Shown here one piece after another: positions 16,686 to 25,909 of a stretch of DNA of 53,613 bases. Made by a program: the position numbers and the translations under genes. The notes beneath the pieces are model-generated. The model saw only the letters and a list, made by a program, of their open reading frames with translations, was not told the DNA's origin and did no database searches. How positions within the stretch are numbered: the stretch's first letter is position 1; each line of letters begins with the position of its first letter. This DNA comes from Streptomyces violaceorubidus. Lineage in GTDB: Bacteria; Actinomycetota; Actinomycetes; Streptomycetales; Streptomycetaceae. The stretch covers positions 1 through 53,613 of the forward strand of contig NZ_JODM01000039.1 in assembly GCF_000717995.1 (NCBI RefSeq), given 5' to 3'.

Positions 16686-19600
16686 GTGCCCGTCCGTCTT
16701 TCCCGTATACGCACGACATCGGCCGCCGCGCTGCTCGTCGCGGCCCTCGGTGTTCCGACAGCAGCCCACGGCGCCGATCCACCCACCCCTGCCGTCGGTT
16801 CCTCGACCGAGCACGGCGAGCCGCACGGCGCGCCCCTCACCCTCACGCTGATCACCGGCGACCAGGTCACGGTGGTCCGAGGTCCGGGCAACGCCGTGGG
16901 GGTGCAGGGCGTTCAGCGCCCGCCGGGAGCCGTCGGCTCGGTGCGGGTCACCGTGGAGAAGGGTGACACGTATGTGTACCCGGACGAAGCCATGGCCTAC
17001 CTCGCGACCGGCGGACTCGACCGGCAGCTCTTCAACGTCACCCAGCTGATCGCCCAGGGCTACGACGACGCACACACCGGCGCCCTCCCCCTGATCATGA
17101 CCCGCGCGCAGGGCAGCGCCGCGGCCAGGACCGGCAGCGGCGCCGACCTGCCGGGCGCCCGGACCACCGCGCAACTCCCCGCCATCGGGGCGCAGGCCGT
17201 GCGCGCCCAGCACACGAAGGCCGCCGCCTTCTGGCAGGCCCTCACCGCCCCCGCGAACTCCGCCGCCCGTCGGTCCGCCGGCGGCGCCGCCACCCCGTCG
17301 TTCACCTCCGGTGTCGGCACTGTGTGGCTCGACGCCAAGGCCCACGCCGACCTGGCCGACACCACCGCGCAGATCGGCGCCCCCCGGGCCTGGTCCGCCG
17401 GCGGTACCGGTGCCGGGGTGCGGGTCGCCGTACTGGACTCCGGCGTCGACACCGCCCACCCCGACCTCGCCCCGCGCATCGTCGGCACCCGGAGCTTCGT
17501 TTCGGGCGAGGACGTCACCGACCACAACGGTCATGGCACCCACACCGCCTCCACCGTCGCCGGAACCGGCGCCGCGTCCGGCGGCAAGGAACGAGGCGTC
17601 GCTCCCGGCGCCGACCTGCTTGTCGGCAAGGTGCTCGACGACTCCGGCTCCGGCGCGATGTCACAGATCATCGCGGGCATGGAGTGGGCGGCCCGTACCG
17701 AGCACGCCAAGGTGATCAACATGAGCCTGGGCACACCGGTCTGGCACACCCAGGACGACCCCCTGAGCCAGGCGGTCAACCAGCTCAGCGCTCAGACCGG
17801 GGCCCTCTTCGTCATCGCCGCGGGCAACGCCGGCAACGACCCCTACAGCGTGAGCTCACCGGGAACCGCCGACGCCGCCCTCACGGTCGGCGCGGTCGAC
17901 GCCTCCGACCGGCTCGCCGGGTTCTCCAGCACGGGCCCGCGGCAGAACGACGACGGCCTCAAGCCCGACATCACCGCGCCCGGCGTCGACGTACTGGCCG
18001 CGCGGTCGCAGTACTCGCAGAGCGGCGAAGGCTACTACCGCACCGACAGCGGCACCTCCATGGCAGCCCCGCACGTCGCCGGCGCGGCCGTCCTGCTCGC
18101 CCAGAAGCACCCGGGGTGGACCGGTCGGGACATCAAGAACGCGCTGATGAGCACCAGCGCGCCGACCCCCGACTACACCCCCTACCAGGCAGGCGCCGGC
18201 CGGGTCGACGTCGCCGCGGCCTACCTGAACGACCACATCGTCGCCGACGGCTCGGTGGACGCCGGACTCGTCCGCTGGTCGGCGGAGAACCAGCACGCGC
18301 CCGTCGAACGGCACCTGACCTACCGCAACACCACCGACCACGCCGTCGCCCTCGCCCTCTCCGTCGACCCGGGCACCTCGTCCGCCGGAGTGTTCACACC
18401 GGCCGCCTCCCACGTCACCGTGCCGGCCCACGGCACCTCCACGGTCGGCCTCCTCGCCGATCCGAAGGGTCTGGCACCGGGACAGTACGGCGCACAGGTC
18501 GTCGCCCGCTTTGCGACCGGTTCCGTCCACACGGTGGTGGGGATGTCCGTCGAGTCCGAGAAGTACGACCTGACGGTCCGCCTCAAGGACCGGCACGGCA
18601 AGCCGGTGGACAACGATGTCGAGATCACCGGACCGGACGGGCGGACCGCCGTCATGTGGGTGCCGGACGGAAAGCTGACCACCCGCCTGGCCCCCGGCTC
18701 GTACACGATCGTCTCCACCCTGGACGTCGAGGGGCGCCACGGCTCCCACTCCCTCGGCTACGCGGTGCTGACCGCCCCCGAGGTCGATCTGACCGGCGAC
18801 CAGGACGTCGTCCTCGACGCCTCCCGCATCCGCCGGATCGAAGTGGACACCCCCAAGCCCACATCCGTCACCAACAGCAGGATCGACCTCTTCCGCTCCT
18901 TCACCTCGAAGACCCCGTCACCCAGCGACGGACAGGCGCTGCACGAGATCCTCATGCCCTCGGCCGCCTACGACAGCCTGTGGGCGCTGCCCACCAAGGG
19001 ACGGGTGCACCAGGGCAGTTTCGTCTTCAGCACCCGCATCCGCGCCAAGCAGACCCCGCTGAAGATCACCTATCGCGGCGGGCACACCCTCGACGACACC
19101 CTGCTGACACAGCCCGGAAGCAGCCCCTTCCCGGACGGCACCACCCAGGTCGACGCCGTCTTCGCAGGCACCGGCGGGACCGCCGAGTACGCCGGCCTCG
19201 ACGCCCGCGGCAAGGCCGTCGTCGTCCGGCACAGCACCGCGGTGGCCGCCACCGACCAGGCCGCCGCGGCACACGCCGCGGGCGCGGCGATGCTCCTCGT
19301 CGTCAACGACGGCGACGGCCGCGGACTCGACTGGTACGGCGAACCGGACGGCAGGACGGCCGGGCAGCTCCCCGTCACCTCGCTTCCTCGGGACGAGGGC
19401 GAGGAGCTGATCGGCAGCATCCACGGCGCGAGCCGCGACCGGCTGAAGCTGGCCGTCCAGGCGCACCCCTCGCCCGCCTACCTGTACGACCTGGCCGACT
19501 ACCACCAGGGAGGCGTGCCGGACGATCCGTCCGCGAAGACCGGTCCCGGCAGTCTCGCGCGCATCGACAACACCTTCGCCCCGCCCGCCGGCAAGCAGGT

Positions 19601-20492
19601 CACCGAGAGCCGCGAGGACAGCCCGCCGTACGAGTACTGGCCGGCCGCCTACCCCTACGCCGGGTTCGGCATGACACGCGTGCCGCCCTTCCCGCGCGAG
19701 CCGGTCGCCGCGGGCCACCGCACCGACTGGGTGTCCACCGGAAACGGCGTCAAGTGGCAGCAGTACGCGGCCATCGACGGCTGGGCGACCTTCACGGACA
19801 TCGTCGGCTACCGCCCGGGCAGCGTCCACGACGAGCACTGGTTCGGACCCGTCGTCCGGCCACGCATGGCCGGCTTCGAGGTGCCGCACCGCGTCGGCGA
19901 CGCGATGGGCGGCACGCTCGCGGGCTTCGGCGACGGAGGATCCGCGCACAGCGGCGACAGCAACCTGATGACACGCAGCTTCGCGCTCTACCAGGGCGAC
20001 ACCCTGCTGGTCCGCAACGGAGCCCGACCGGACTTCGGCGTGGGCGACCTGCCGCCGCGGACACTGCCGTACCGGCTCGTCGCCGACACCCGGTCCGACA
20101 GCGACCTCCTGCCGTACTCCCGGACCACCCACACCGAGTGGACCTTCCACTCCGGCACCGCCGACGACCAGGTCCTCCCGCTCGTCCAGCTCGACTACGG
20201 CACGGACGTGGACCTCGCCGGGCGGGCCAAGCGCACCTCGCCGTTCTCCGTCCGGCCCGTCGTCCTCGGCAGCACCGCCACCGACGACACCGTCACCGCC
20301 GTCCGCCTCGACATCTCCTACGACGACGGCGCGACCTGGCACCGACAGGACCTGGAACGGAACAAGGACACCTGGCAGACCCGGCTGCACGCCCCCTTGC
20401 GGGCCGACTACGTGTCCTTCCGCGTCACCGCCGAGCAGCGCCACGGCGACGGCGTCACCCAGACCGTCACCCGCGCCTTCGGCCTGCGCTGA
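16686..20492 (+). CDS. Large secreted subtilisin-family (S8) protease with PA insertion
   Basis: A 1268-aa protein with a signal peptide (SAAALLVAALGVPTAAHG) and a start at GTG 16686 behind GGAGG. After a propeptide-like region (about 35-220) the S8 domain holds Asp 251 (VLDSGVDTAHPD), His 283 (NGHGTHTAS), the oxyanion Asn (IAAGNAGND) and Ser 458 (SGTSMAAPH). Residues about 550-760 are beta-rich. Around 800-930 a PA-like domain is seen (YAGLDARGKAVVVRHS, AAMLLVVNDGDG). The rest is a beta-rich tail without a sortase signal, so it is probably released. All catalytic residues are present. A terminator-like hairpin follows at 20546-20579. Confidence 0.9.
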   Translation: MPVRLSRIRTTSAAALLVAALGVPTAAHGADPPTPAVGSSTEHGEPHGAPLTLTLITGDQVTVVRGPGNAVGVQGVQRPPGAVGSVRVTVEKGDTYVYPDEAMAYLATGGLDRQLFNVTQLIAQGYDDAHTGALPLIMTRAQGSAAARTGSGADLPGARTTAQLPAIGAQAVRAQHTKAAAFWQALTAPANSAARRSAGGAATPSFTSGVGTVWLDAKAHADLADTTAQIGAPRAWSAGGTGAGVRVAVLDSGVDTAHPDLAPRIVGTRSFVSGEDVTDHNGHGTHTASTVAGTGAASGGKERGVAPGADLLVGKVLDDSGSGAMSQIIAGMEWAARTEHAKVINMSLGTPVWHTQDDPLSQAVNQLSAQTGALFVIAAGNAGNDPYSVSSPGTADAALTVGAVDASDRLAGFSSTGPRQNDDGLKPDITAPGVDVLAARSQYSQSGEGYYRTDSGTSMAAPHVAGAAVLLAQKHPGWTGRDIKNALMSTSAPTPDYTPYQAGAGRVDVAAAYLNDHIVADGSVDAGLVRWSAENQHAPVERHLTYRNTTDHAVALALSVDPGTSSAGVFTPAASHVTVPAHGTSTVGLLADPKGLAPGQYGAQVVARFATGSVHTVVGMSVESEKYDLTVRLKDRHGKPVDNDVEITGPDGRTAVMWVPDGKLTTRLAPGSYTIVSTLDVEGRHGSHSLGYAVLTAPEVDLTGDQDVVLDASRIRRIEVDTPKPTSVTNSRIDLFRSFTSKTPSPSDGQALHEILMPSAAYDSLWALPTKGRVHQGSFVFSTRIRAKQTPLKITYRGGHTLDDTLLTQPGSSPFPDGTTQVDAVFAGTGGTAEYAGLDARGKAVVVRHSTAVAATDQAAAAHAAGAAMLLVVNDGDGRGLDWYGEPDGRTAGQLPVTSLPRDEGEELIGSIHGASRDRLKLAVQAHPSPAYLYDLADYHQGGVPDDPSAKTGPGSLARIDNTFAPPAGKQVTESREDSPPYEYWPAAYPYAGFGMTRVPPFPREPVAAGHRTDWVSTGNGVKWQQYAAIDGWATFTDIVGYRPGSVHDEHWFGPVVRPRMAGFEVPHRVGDAMGGTLAGFGDGGSAHSGDSNLMTRSFALYQGDTLLVRNGARPDFGVGDLPPRTLPYRLVADTRSDSDLLPYSRTTHTEWTFHSGTADDQVLPLVQLDYGTDVDLAGRAKRTSPFSVRPVVLGSTATDDTVTAVRLDISYDDGATWHRQDLERNKDTWQTRLHAPLRADYVSFRVTAEQRHGDGVTQTVTRAFGLR

Positions 20493-20545
20493 CCCCACGC
20501 CACGGCGCTGCCCCACGCTCCCGGCGGCGGATGGGTGAACACGAT

Positions 20546-20579
20546 GAGGGGTACCGGCTCCGCCGGGCCGGTGCCCCTC
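20546..20579. terminator. Stem-loop after the subtilisin gene
   Basis: GAGGGGTACCGGC pairs with GCCGGTGCCCCTC across an eight-base loop, 13 bp with one T.G pair, 54 bp past the stop codon. There is no T-run. Confidence 0.5.
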
Positions 20580-20896
20580 AATCGGATGGGCGGAGCAATG
20601 CACCATGACCTGGTGAGGGCCGTTCCGCGCATCGCCGTCCGCCCCCTTCGCGGATGCCGGCCGACGGCGTGGGTCGATGCGCATCGACCGGGAGTTCTCG
20701 TCCGGGAACGCCATGCCGGCCTCGCCCCAGTAGCGGCGGGAGCGGCTGCCGACGCGGGCCTCGACGCGATCGCCCGCGGCCGCAAGGGCCTGTGGCAGTC
20801 CAGCGCCGTCGACCCACGACGCGACGACGTGGGTCGACGGCCCTGCGCGTCCTGCTCTCCCGCGTCACCCAGCTGGAACTCGCGGTCCCCGAAGTC
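20580..20896. other. Gap without a supported gene
   Basis: These 317 bp separate the subtilisin terminator from the first HAD gene. A short forward stretch (TALRVLLSRVTQLELAVPEV, about 20835-20900) looks more protein-like than its surroundings and may be a gene remnant. It is too short to name. Confidence 0.3.
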
Positions 20897-21673
20897 TCAT
20901 TGGCCTGGATCAGTTCCGGCGCCATCCGGGACGTGGTGTCCCTTCCGCTGCACTGCCGCGTCGGCCGATCTCCTGGGCTGCGGAACAAGGTTCCCGTCCG
21001 CCCGTACGTGCCGTGCCGGCCGGAGCGCGCCTTTGAGGGCGGTACGCCGCAGGCGGTCGGCGGTCGTTCCGGTCCACAGCTCGGCCCGGAGGCCGGCCTG
21101 CCGCGCACTCGCGACGTTCTCGGGACGGTCGTCGAGAAAGTGGCAGTCGGCAGGTCCGGAACCGAGCCGTGCGGCCACCACTCGCCATATCGCCGGATCC
21201 GGTTTGGCGGTCCCCAACTCGCCCGAGAACAACAGGTGACGGAAGTACTTCGACCACGCCTGCTCGCGCAGGCTCCGGGCGTGGGACCGAGGGGCGTTGG
21301 AGAGCAGGGCCAGGGGAACGCCGGCAGCAAAGAGATCGGCGATCAGCGCGACCACGTCCGGCCTCGCCGTCGACCAGGCGGAGAGGTCCAGGGCGGTGAG
21401 CCGGTTCGCGGTACCTCTGTCCACGCGGGCACCGACCCGGGTGCCGACCGCCTGCCAGTACGCCAGGTCCGTGGCGCCCCGGTCATAGGCGGGGCGTTCG
21501 GCGGCCCACGCCGCGCAGAAGGCGGCGACCGGCACTCCCAGTACGGCGGCCAGCTCCGCACGGACATCCCGGTGCCAGCTGATCACCTCACCGTAGTCGA
21601 ACACCATCCATCCGGTGGCCGGGCGGCCGGGCGGCGCTGCGCCGGCTTCGTTCGCGGCCGTGCGGGCGGTCAC
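20897..21673 (-). CDS. HAD-family phosphatase, YihX-like subgroup
   Basis: A 258-aa protein whose GTG start (21673) overlaps the TGA of the upstream dehydrogenase as GTGA, so the two are translationally coupled. Motif I is FDYGEVISW, with Gly where most HAD phosphatases have the second Asp. The same DxG form occurs in the FDLGNVI group that dephosphorylates sugar phosphates such as glucose-1-phosphate. Motif II is LLSNAPRS, motif III GTAKPDPAIW, motif IV CHFLDDRPENVASARQAG. All other catalytic residues are present. The last about 35 residues are polar and likely disordered. It is the distal gene of the dehydrogenase-HAD unit. Confidence 0.75.
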   Translation of the reverse strand: MTARTAANEAGAAPPGRPATGWMVFDYGEVISWHRDVRAELAAVLGVPVAAFCAAWAAERPAYDRGATDLAYWQAVGTRVGARVDRGTANRLTALDLSAWSTARPDVVALIADLFAAGVPLALLSNAPRSHARSLREQAWSKYFRHLLFSGELGTAKPDPAIWRVVAARLGSGPADCHFLDDRPENVASARQAGLRAELWTGTTADRLRRTALKGALRPARHVRADGNLVPQPRRSADAAVQRKGHHVPDGAGTDPGQ

Positions 21674-22734
21674 CGGCGCACCAGCTCGGAATCGGAGACG
21701 AGCAGGACTTTCATCGCCGTGTAGGTGCCCGCGGTCGCGCCTGCTCCCAGAGGGGCCGCCAGTGCGGCGAAGGCATCCTCGTAGGCGTCGAGTGCGAACT
21801 CGTCGGTGATGATCCGGTCGATCGGCATGATGTCGGCGAGGTCGAGGGCGGCCCGGAAGAGGTGAGGAGGGTAGGGGCCCGCACCGATGACACGTATGCC
21901 CTCGGTGACCAGGGCACGTAGCGCCAGCGAGGCCCGAGCGGCCTCCCGTTCGCCCATGACCACGACCGTGCCACCGGGCGCGACATGTGTGAGGGCCTCC
22001 GCGAGCAGAACCCCGGTGGTGTCCACGACGACGTCCGGGCTGTCCGCGGGCGCGCCCTCCGCGAGGCAGAGACCCGGCTCGTCGCCGCTGATCACCCGCA
22101 CGGCGGGTGGGAGTATGCTCCGCGCCAGCACTGCCCGCTCGGGGGCCCGCTCCAGCAGGACCGTCCGTGTGCCGCGGTGCGCGAACACCATGGCGCACAG
22201 GGTGCCGATCGGTCCGCCGCCGATCACCAGGACCCGGTCGTCCGGGCGGGGCGCGGCGGCTTCGACGTTGTTGAGGACACACGCCAACGGTTCGACGAGG
22301 GCGGCACGCCGGAAGGACATGGTGTCCGGGATCGGGTGCACGAAGGCTCCGGGTACGACGACCGCACCGGCCATCGTGCCGTCCCGGTCGACGCCGATCT
22401 CCCGGCCGTCCTTCGCCGTGCAATGGGCCGCCATGCCTCGCTGGCACGGACGGCACCGGCCGCAGAAGTAGGTGGGGTTCACGACCACACGGTCGCCGGG
22501 GCGGACCGCGGTCACCGCGGCTCCCACCGCTGTCACCACTCCGGCCGCCTCGTGTCCGAGGACCACACCGTCCAGGGCGGGGAACTCGCCCAGCACGATG
22601 CCCCGGTCAGTGCCGCAGATGCCGCTGGCCGCCACGCGTACCACGACATCCTCGGGGTGTCCCGGCACGGGCGTGGGGCGGGTGCGGAGCCGGGGTGTCC
22701 CCGCTTCCAGGACCAAGGCCTGCATGTCCGTCAT
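21670..22734 (-). CDS. Zinc-dependent medium-chain alcohol/polyol dehydrogenase
   Basis: A 354-aa MDR enzyme from ATG 22734, with AGGAG upstream. Catalytic zinc ligands lie in SGICGTD and LGHEAAG. The structural zinc loop is CGRCRPCQRGMAAHC with its four cysteines. The nucleotide fold begins VLVIGGGPIGTLCAMVF. Its general look is that of sorbitol/threonine dehydrogenase relatives, which oxidise a secondary alcohol of a sugar, polyol or amino acid with NAD(P). Next to a class III aminotransferase, its likely job is to make the ketone that is then aminated. It is divergent from the SDR gene at 22835 across 100 bp. Confidence 0.85.
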   Translation of the reverse strand: MTDMQALVLEAGTPRLRTRPTPVPGHPEDVVVRVAASGICGTDRGIVLGEFPALDGVVLGHEAAGVVTAVGAAVTAVRPGDRVVVNPTYFCGRCRPCQRGMAAHCTAKDGREIGVDRDGTMAGAVVVPGAFVHPIPDTMSFRRAALVEPLACVLNNVEAAAPRPDDRVLVIGGGPIGTLCAMVFAHRGTRTVLLERAPERAVLARSILPPAVRVISGDEPGLCLAEGAPADSPDVVVDTTGVLLAEALTHVAPGGTVVVMGEREAARASLALRALVTEGIRVIGAGPYPPHLFRAALDLADIMPIDRIITDEFALDAYEDAFAALAAPLGAGATAGTYTAMKVLLVSDSELVRR

Positions 22735-22834
22735 GACTGTGATGACTCCTGTGATCTTCTGTGGATACGCTGCGGGCGGCTACGGTGGGCCGACGGGCCG
22801 CCCTCGGGGGCGGCGGGAACTCCGGAGAAGGCGA

Positions 22835-23671
22835 ATGCGTATCTTGCTGCTGGGGGCCTCCGGCTACGTCGGTGGGGCTCTTTGGTCCGATTGGTCCGTC
22901 CGGCACACGGTGGTCGGAACCCGGTCGGCGCGGGCCGTGCCGGGCCTGATACCGCTCGACCTGCGCGACGCGGGGGCGCTGCGAACTCTGCTGCTGGACG
23001 GCGGCTTCGACCTCGTGGTCCACGCCGCCGGTCTGGTGGACCTCGCCGATGCCGAGCGCCGTCCTGATCTGGCCATGGAGCTCAACGCGGGGTCGGTCGA
23101 GACGCTGCGGGAAGCGGTGCGCGGCACCGGCACCCGCATCCTGCTGCTGTCCACGGACAACGTTTTCGACGGCGCCGCTGATGCCTATACGGAGAGTTCC
23201 GCCCGCGCGCCGGTGAACGCCTACGGGCGGTCCAAGTCCGCTGCCGAGGACCTCCTCGCGGGCGAGGACGGACATCTGGTCGTGCGGATACCGCTGGTGT
23301 ACGGGCGCAGTGTGTTCGCGGACCGCTTCATGGCCAGGTTCGACAAGCCTCGGACAGCGGCGCGCACGGACGTGGTGTGCGCGCCGCTGTACCTGCCGTG
23401 GCTGGCCGGGGCGCTGGAGGAGCTGTGGGACGGAGTGGGCGTGTTCCACCTGGGCGGCTCCCAGGTGGTCACCCGGTTCGAGCTGATGGCCGGGGTCCGG
23501 GACGCGCTGGACCTGCCGACCGAGGTCGTCGCCGTGCGCGGCGACGATCCGGTGCCCGCGCCGCGCCGCCCCGCCCGCCTGGTACTGCGCAGCGAACGCC
23601 ATCGCCTCCTGGGACCCGGGCTGGACGAGGCACTGGCCGATCTGAGGCGCCACCGGGTGACCGACGGCTGA
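22835..23671 (+). CDS. NAD-dependent epimerase/RmlD-like sugar reductase (extended SDR)
   Basis: A 278-aa protein, ATG 22835 with GGAGAAGG immediately upstream. Rossmann motif MRILLLGASGYVGG; catalytic residues in LLSTDNVFDG and the YGRSKSAAE (YxxxK) motif. Size and layout resemble dTDP-4-dehydrorhamnose reductases and related SDRs that act on nucleotide sugars. The end is RmlD-like but no dTDP-sugar synthesis genes are in the window, so the substrate could be a free or phosphorylated sugar. Its stop lies only 7 bp from the stop of the convergent kinase gene. Confidence 0.8.
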   Translation: MRILLLGASGYVGGALWSDWSVRHTVVGTRSARAVPGLIPLDLRDAGALRTLLLDGGFDLVVHAAGLVDLADAERRPDLAMELNAGSVETLREAVRGTGTRILLLSTDNVFDGAADAYTESSARAPVNAYGRSKSAAEDLLAGEDGHLVVRIPLVYGRSVFADRFMARFDKPRTAARTDVVCAPLYLPWLAGALEELWDGVGVFHLGGSQVVTRFELMAGVRDALDLPTEVVAVRGDDPVPAPRRPARLVLRSERHRLLGPGLDEALADLRRHRVTDG

Positions 23672-23678
23672 AAGCCCG

Positions 23679-25004
23679 TCAGCGGTCGCGTCCCGGCGAG
23701 ACGGGCGGTCCGCCCGTCACCACGGACAGGTGGCGGTGGGTGTCCAGCTCCGCGGCGCCCTCCGCCCACTGGACGGCAAGGTCGTTGAGCAGCACGGTGC
23801 CCATCAGGTAGTGACCGAGGGCGAGTTCTTCGATGGTGACCCGACGCCCGGTCGCGTCGTACTTGGGTTTGCGGTCGGAGAGTCTGCACGGTGCCTCGGC
23901 GAGTACGTGCAGGGCATGGGTGAACAGCAGGCGCTGCTTCCAGTGCGGGTCCTTGTCGAACCAGGCATCGGTGTCCACGCCGTCCAGGCGATCGAGGTAC
24001 TGGTGGGCCGCCGACCGGTAGCCCGGGTACACCGGGGCGCGGAACTCGGCACGGTATCCGCCGGCGGCCGGGTCGTGGTCGACCCGGATGCCGAGGCGGA
24101 GCATCGGGTCCCAGACAGTAAGGCTGAACAGGATCTTCGCGAGGTCGTACACGGGGTCCCAGGGGGCGGTGGAACCGCGGGGGTCTATGAGGTGGACGTC
24201 CGTGTCCGCGCGGCCGTCGGTGGCGAAAAGCAGGTTGCGCACGTTGCTGTCACCATGCGCGGGAGCACCGAGCCGGGCCGGAGCCAGTGCGCTGAGGCGG
24301 TCCGCCTGCGTCTCCAGCAGTCGGCGCAGCAGCGGTGCCGGGGCTTCCAGGCGCCGTCCCTCGATGACGAGTTGGCGTTCGCCGGCCAGTTGCGGGAAGT
24401 GCCGCTCCAGCACAGGCAGGCGGCGCAGGAACCGGCCTATGTGGACGTCGGCGAGGTGCTCCGGGGGCACGGGGGAGGTGGCGCGGGCGTACCCGTCGGT
24501 CAGCAGCGCGCGCAGGACGAGGTCGTTGCGGGCGAAGAACAGGTTCTCGTCGCCGTCGTCCCGGCGCAGTGCGGCGCCGAGGTCCTCGGAGGGCAGGTGG
24601 GCGGTGGTGGTGGCGGCCCATCCGTCGCCCACGACGGAGCTGAGGACCGGCAGGTAGCGCGCGGCCAGTTGCGGCGCGTGCTCGCGGAGATGGTCGATCT
24701 GTTCGAGTTTGCCGTGGAAGGAACTCAGGTCGTGTCCGTCCACCGCTCCGGGATGGGCGGCGAGGACTTTGAGGACCACTTCTGTTCCGTCCTCCGTGCG
24801 GGCGTGGTGGACCCGAGCGGGCGAGCCGCCGTCCAGGATCTCCTCCCCGACGGTGAGGCGCAGACGTGCTGCGGCCGCGTCGACCGCGGCCTGTTCGCCG
24901 GCCGGCGAGGAAGTGCCCACGGTTGCCGTGGGGGTGTCGGACGTCTGCTGGGGCCGTGCGGTGGCGATGGGGGCCTCCCTGTGGGGCGTGCGGGCGGTGC
25001 TCAC
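23679..25004 (-). CDS. Aminoglycoside phosphotransferase-like kinase
   Basis: A 441-aa protein from GTG 25004, which overlaps the phosphatase stop as GTGA. The kinase core holds EVVLKVLAAHP (candidate ATP-binding lysine), the catalytic loop HGDSNVRNLLF and the metal-binding LIDPRG. This is the Brenner motif order of the APH/choline kinase superfamily. The N-terminal 30 residues are Thr/Pro-rich and probably flexible. Known relatives phosphorylate aminoglycosides, homoserine, choline or sugars. Placed at the end of an operon with an aminotransferase and a phosphatase, it could modify the pathway product for self-protection or phosphorylate an intermediate. The substrate cannot be told from sequence. 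Confidence 0.8.
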   Translation of the reverse strand: MSTARTPHREAPIATARPQQTSDTPTATVGTSSPAGEQAAVDAAAARLRLTVGEEILDGGSPARVHHARTEDGTEVVLKVLAAHPGAVDGHDLSSFHGKLEQIDHLREHAPQLAARYLPVLSSVVGDGWAATTTAHLPSEDLGAALRRDDGDENLFFARNDLVLRALLTDGYARATSPVPPEHLADVHIGRFLRRLPVLERHFPQLAGERQLVIEGRRLEAPAPLLRRLLETQADRLSALAPARLGAPAHGDSNVRNLLFATDGRADTDVHLIDPRGSTAPWDPVYDLAKILFSLTVWDPMLRLGIRVDHDPAAGGYRAEFRAPVYPGYRSAAHQYLDRLDGVDTDAWFDKDPHWKQRLLFTHALHVLAEAPCRLSDRKPKYDATGRRVTIEELALGHYLMGTVLLNDLAVQWAEGAAELDTHRHLSVVTGGPPVSPGRDR

Positions 25005-25909
25005 CAGTGAATCGTCGAGAGCAGAGCGGCGTGCAGAGCAGGAGTGCACGCTGCGATGCAGGAGCGCTGGTTGTCCGGGTCGATCTCCAGGAGCAGCATG
25101 TCGCCCAGTGAGGCGCCGTACGCGTCGGTGATGACGACGCCGGCCCGTTCGGCGAGAAAGACCGATGCGGCGATGTCGTAGGGGAACAGGTGCAGGATGC
25201 TGCCGTGGCCGACTCTCCGGAAGTCGCTCTCCGTCTCCGGACGGTCGCGCAGCAGGCGGTTGCCGATGTCGACGTAGGCGTCCATCTGGCCCGTGATGAT
25301 GCGGGAGATGGAGAAGGAAGCGCTGTTGAAGACGTAGACGCCGCCGCGATTGGCCGAGGCGTCCACCAGGTGACCGTAGGCGTCGATCATGAGCTGGGCG
25401 GGATGGCCGTTGAACTCCAGGGACCAGAACATGCGTTCCGTCTCCTCGGTCCTGCCGAGGCTGGGAACCGGGTCGGGGTATCCGCCGCTCTCGATGCCGG
25501 CGGAGTGGATGTCGCCGTACATCCACTGTCCGGTCTTCACCTCCTTGAGCATCGCGTACTCGACGTCGGCGATGACGGGGGCGGGTCCGTAACGGGCGGC
25601 GGCGACGGAGACACACGCCATTTCCAGATCGGCGGCCGCCCCCCGGGTGCCGTCGATGGGGTCGATGACCAGGACGTGGCTCGGATCCTCGCCGATGATC
25701 CGGAGCCCCTCGCTCTCCGTGTAGACGGCGACGGAGACCCCTGATTCCTGGAGGAAGTCCCAGGCCACCCGTTCGGCGAGGACGTCGACGGGAAACTCGG
25801 CGTCGCCGCCGGCCGTGATGCCCTCCACATAACGTCCCGAGCGGGTGGCCCGGTCGTCGCGTACGGCCTGCCATATCCGGTCGGCGACGCCCTGCACCAG
25901 CGCCCTCAC
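25001..25909 (-). CDS. Inositol monophosphatase-family phosphatase
   Basis: A 302-aa protein from GTG 25909, overlapping the aminotransferase stop as GTGA. The family metal site is seen in VYTESEG (Glu) and VLVIDPIDGTRGAAADL (DPxDGT, with two Asp). A later LFPYDIAASVFLAERAG matches the WDxAAG region with Trp replaced by Tyr. These enzymes remove phosphate from inositol, sugar or nucleotide phosphates with Mg2+. In this cluster it most likely acts on an aminated sugar or cyclitol phosphate, or reverses the APH-like kinase. It sits between the aminotransferase and the kinase genes, coupled to both. Confidence 0.8.
   Translation of the reverse strand: MRALVQGVADRIWQAVRDDRATRSGRYVEGITAGGDAEFPVDVLAERVAWDFLQESGVSVAVYTESEGLRIIGEDPSHVLVIDPIDGTRGAAADLEMACVSVAAARYGPAPVIADVEYAMLKEVKTGQWMYGDIHSAGIESGGYPDPVPSLGRTEETERMFWSLEFNGHPAQLMIDAYGHLVDASANRGGVYVFNSASFSISRIITGQMDAYVDIGNRLLRDRPETESDFRRVGHGSILHLFPYDIAASVFLAERAGVVITDAYGASLGDMLLLEIDPDNQRSCIAACTPALHAALLSTIHW

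Noticed and set aside
17324..20608. A 1094-codon open frame on the plus strand overlapping the subtilisin gene
   Set aside because: It is a frame-shifted shadow of the S8 protease, extremely rich in Arg, Pro and Gly, with no motif. Long shadow frames are normal in DNA of this GC content.
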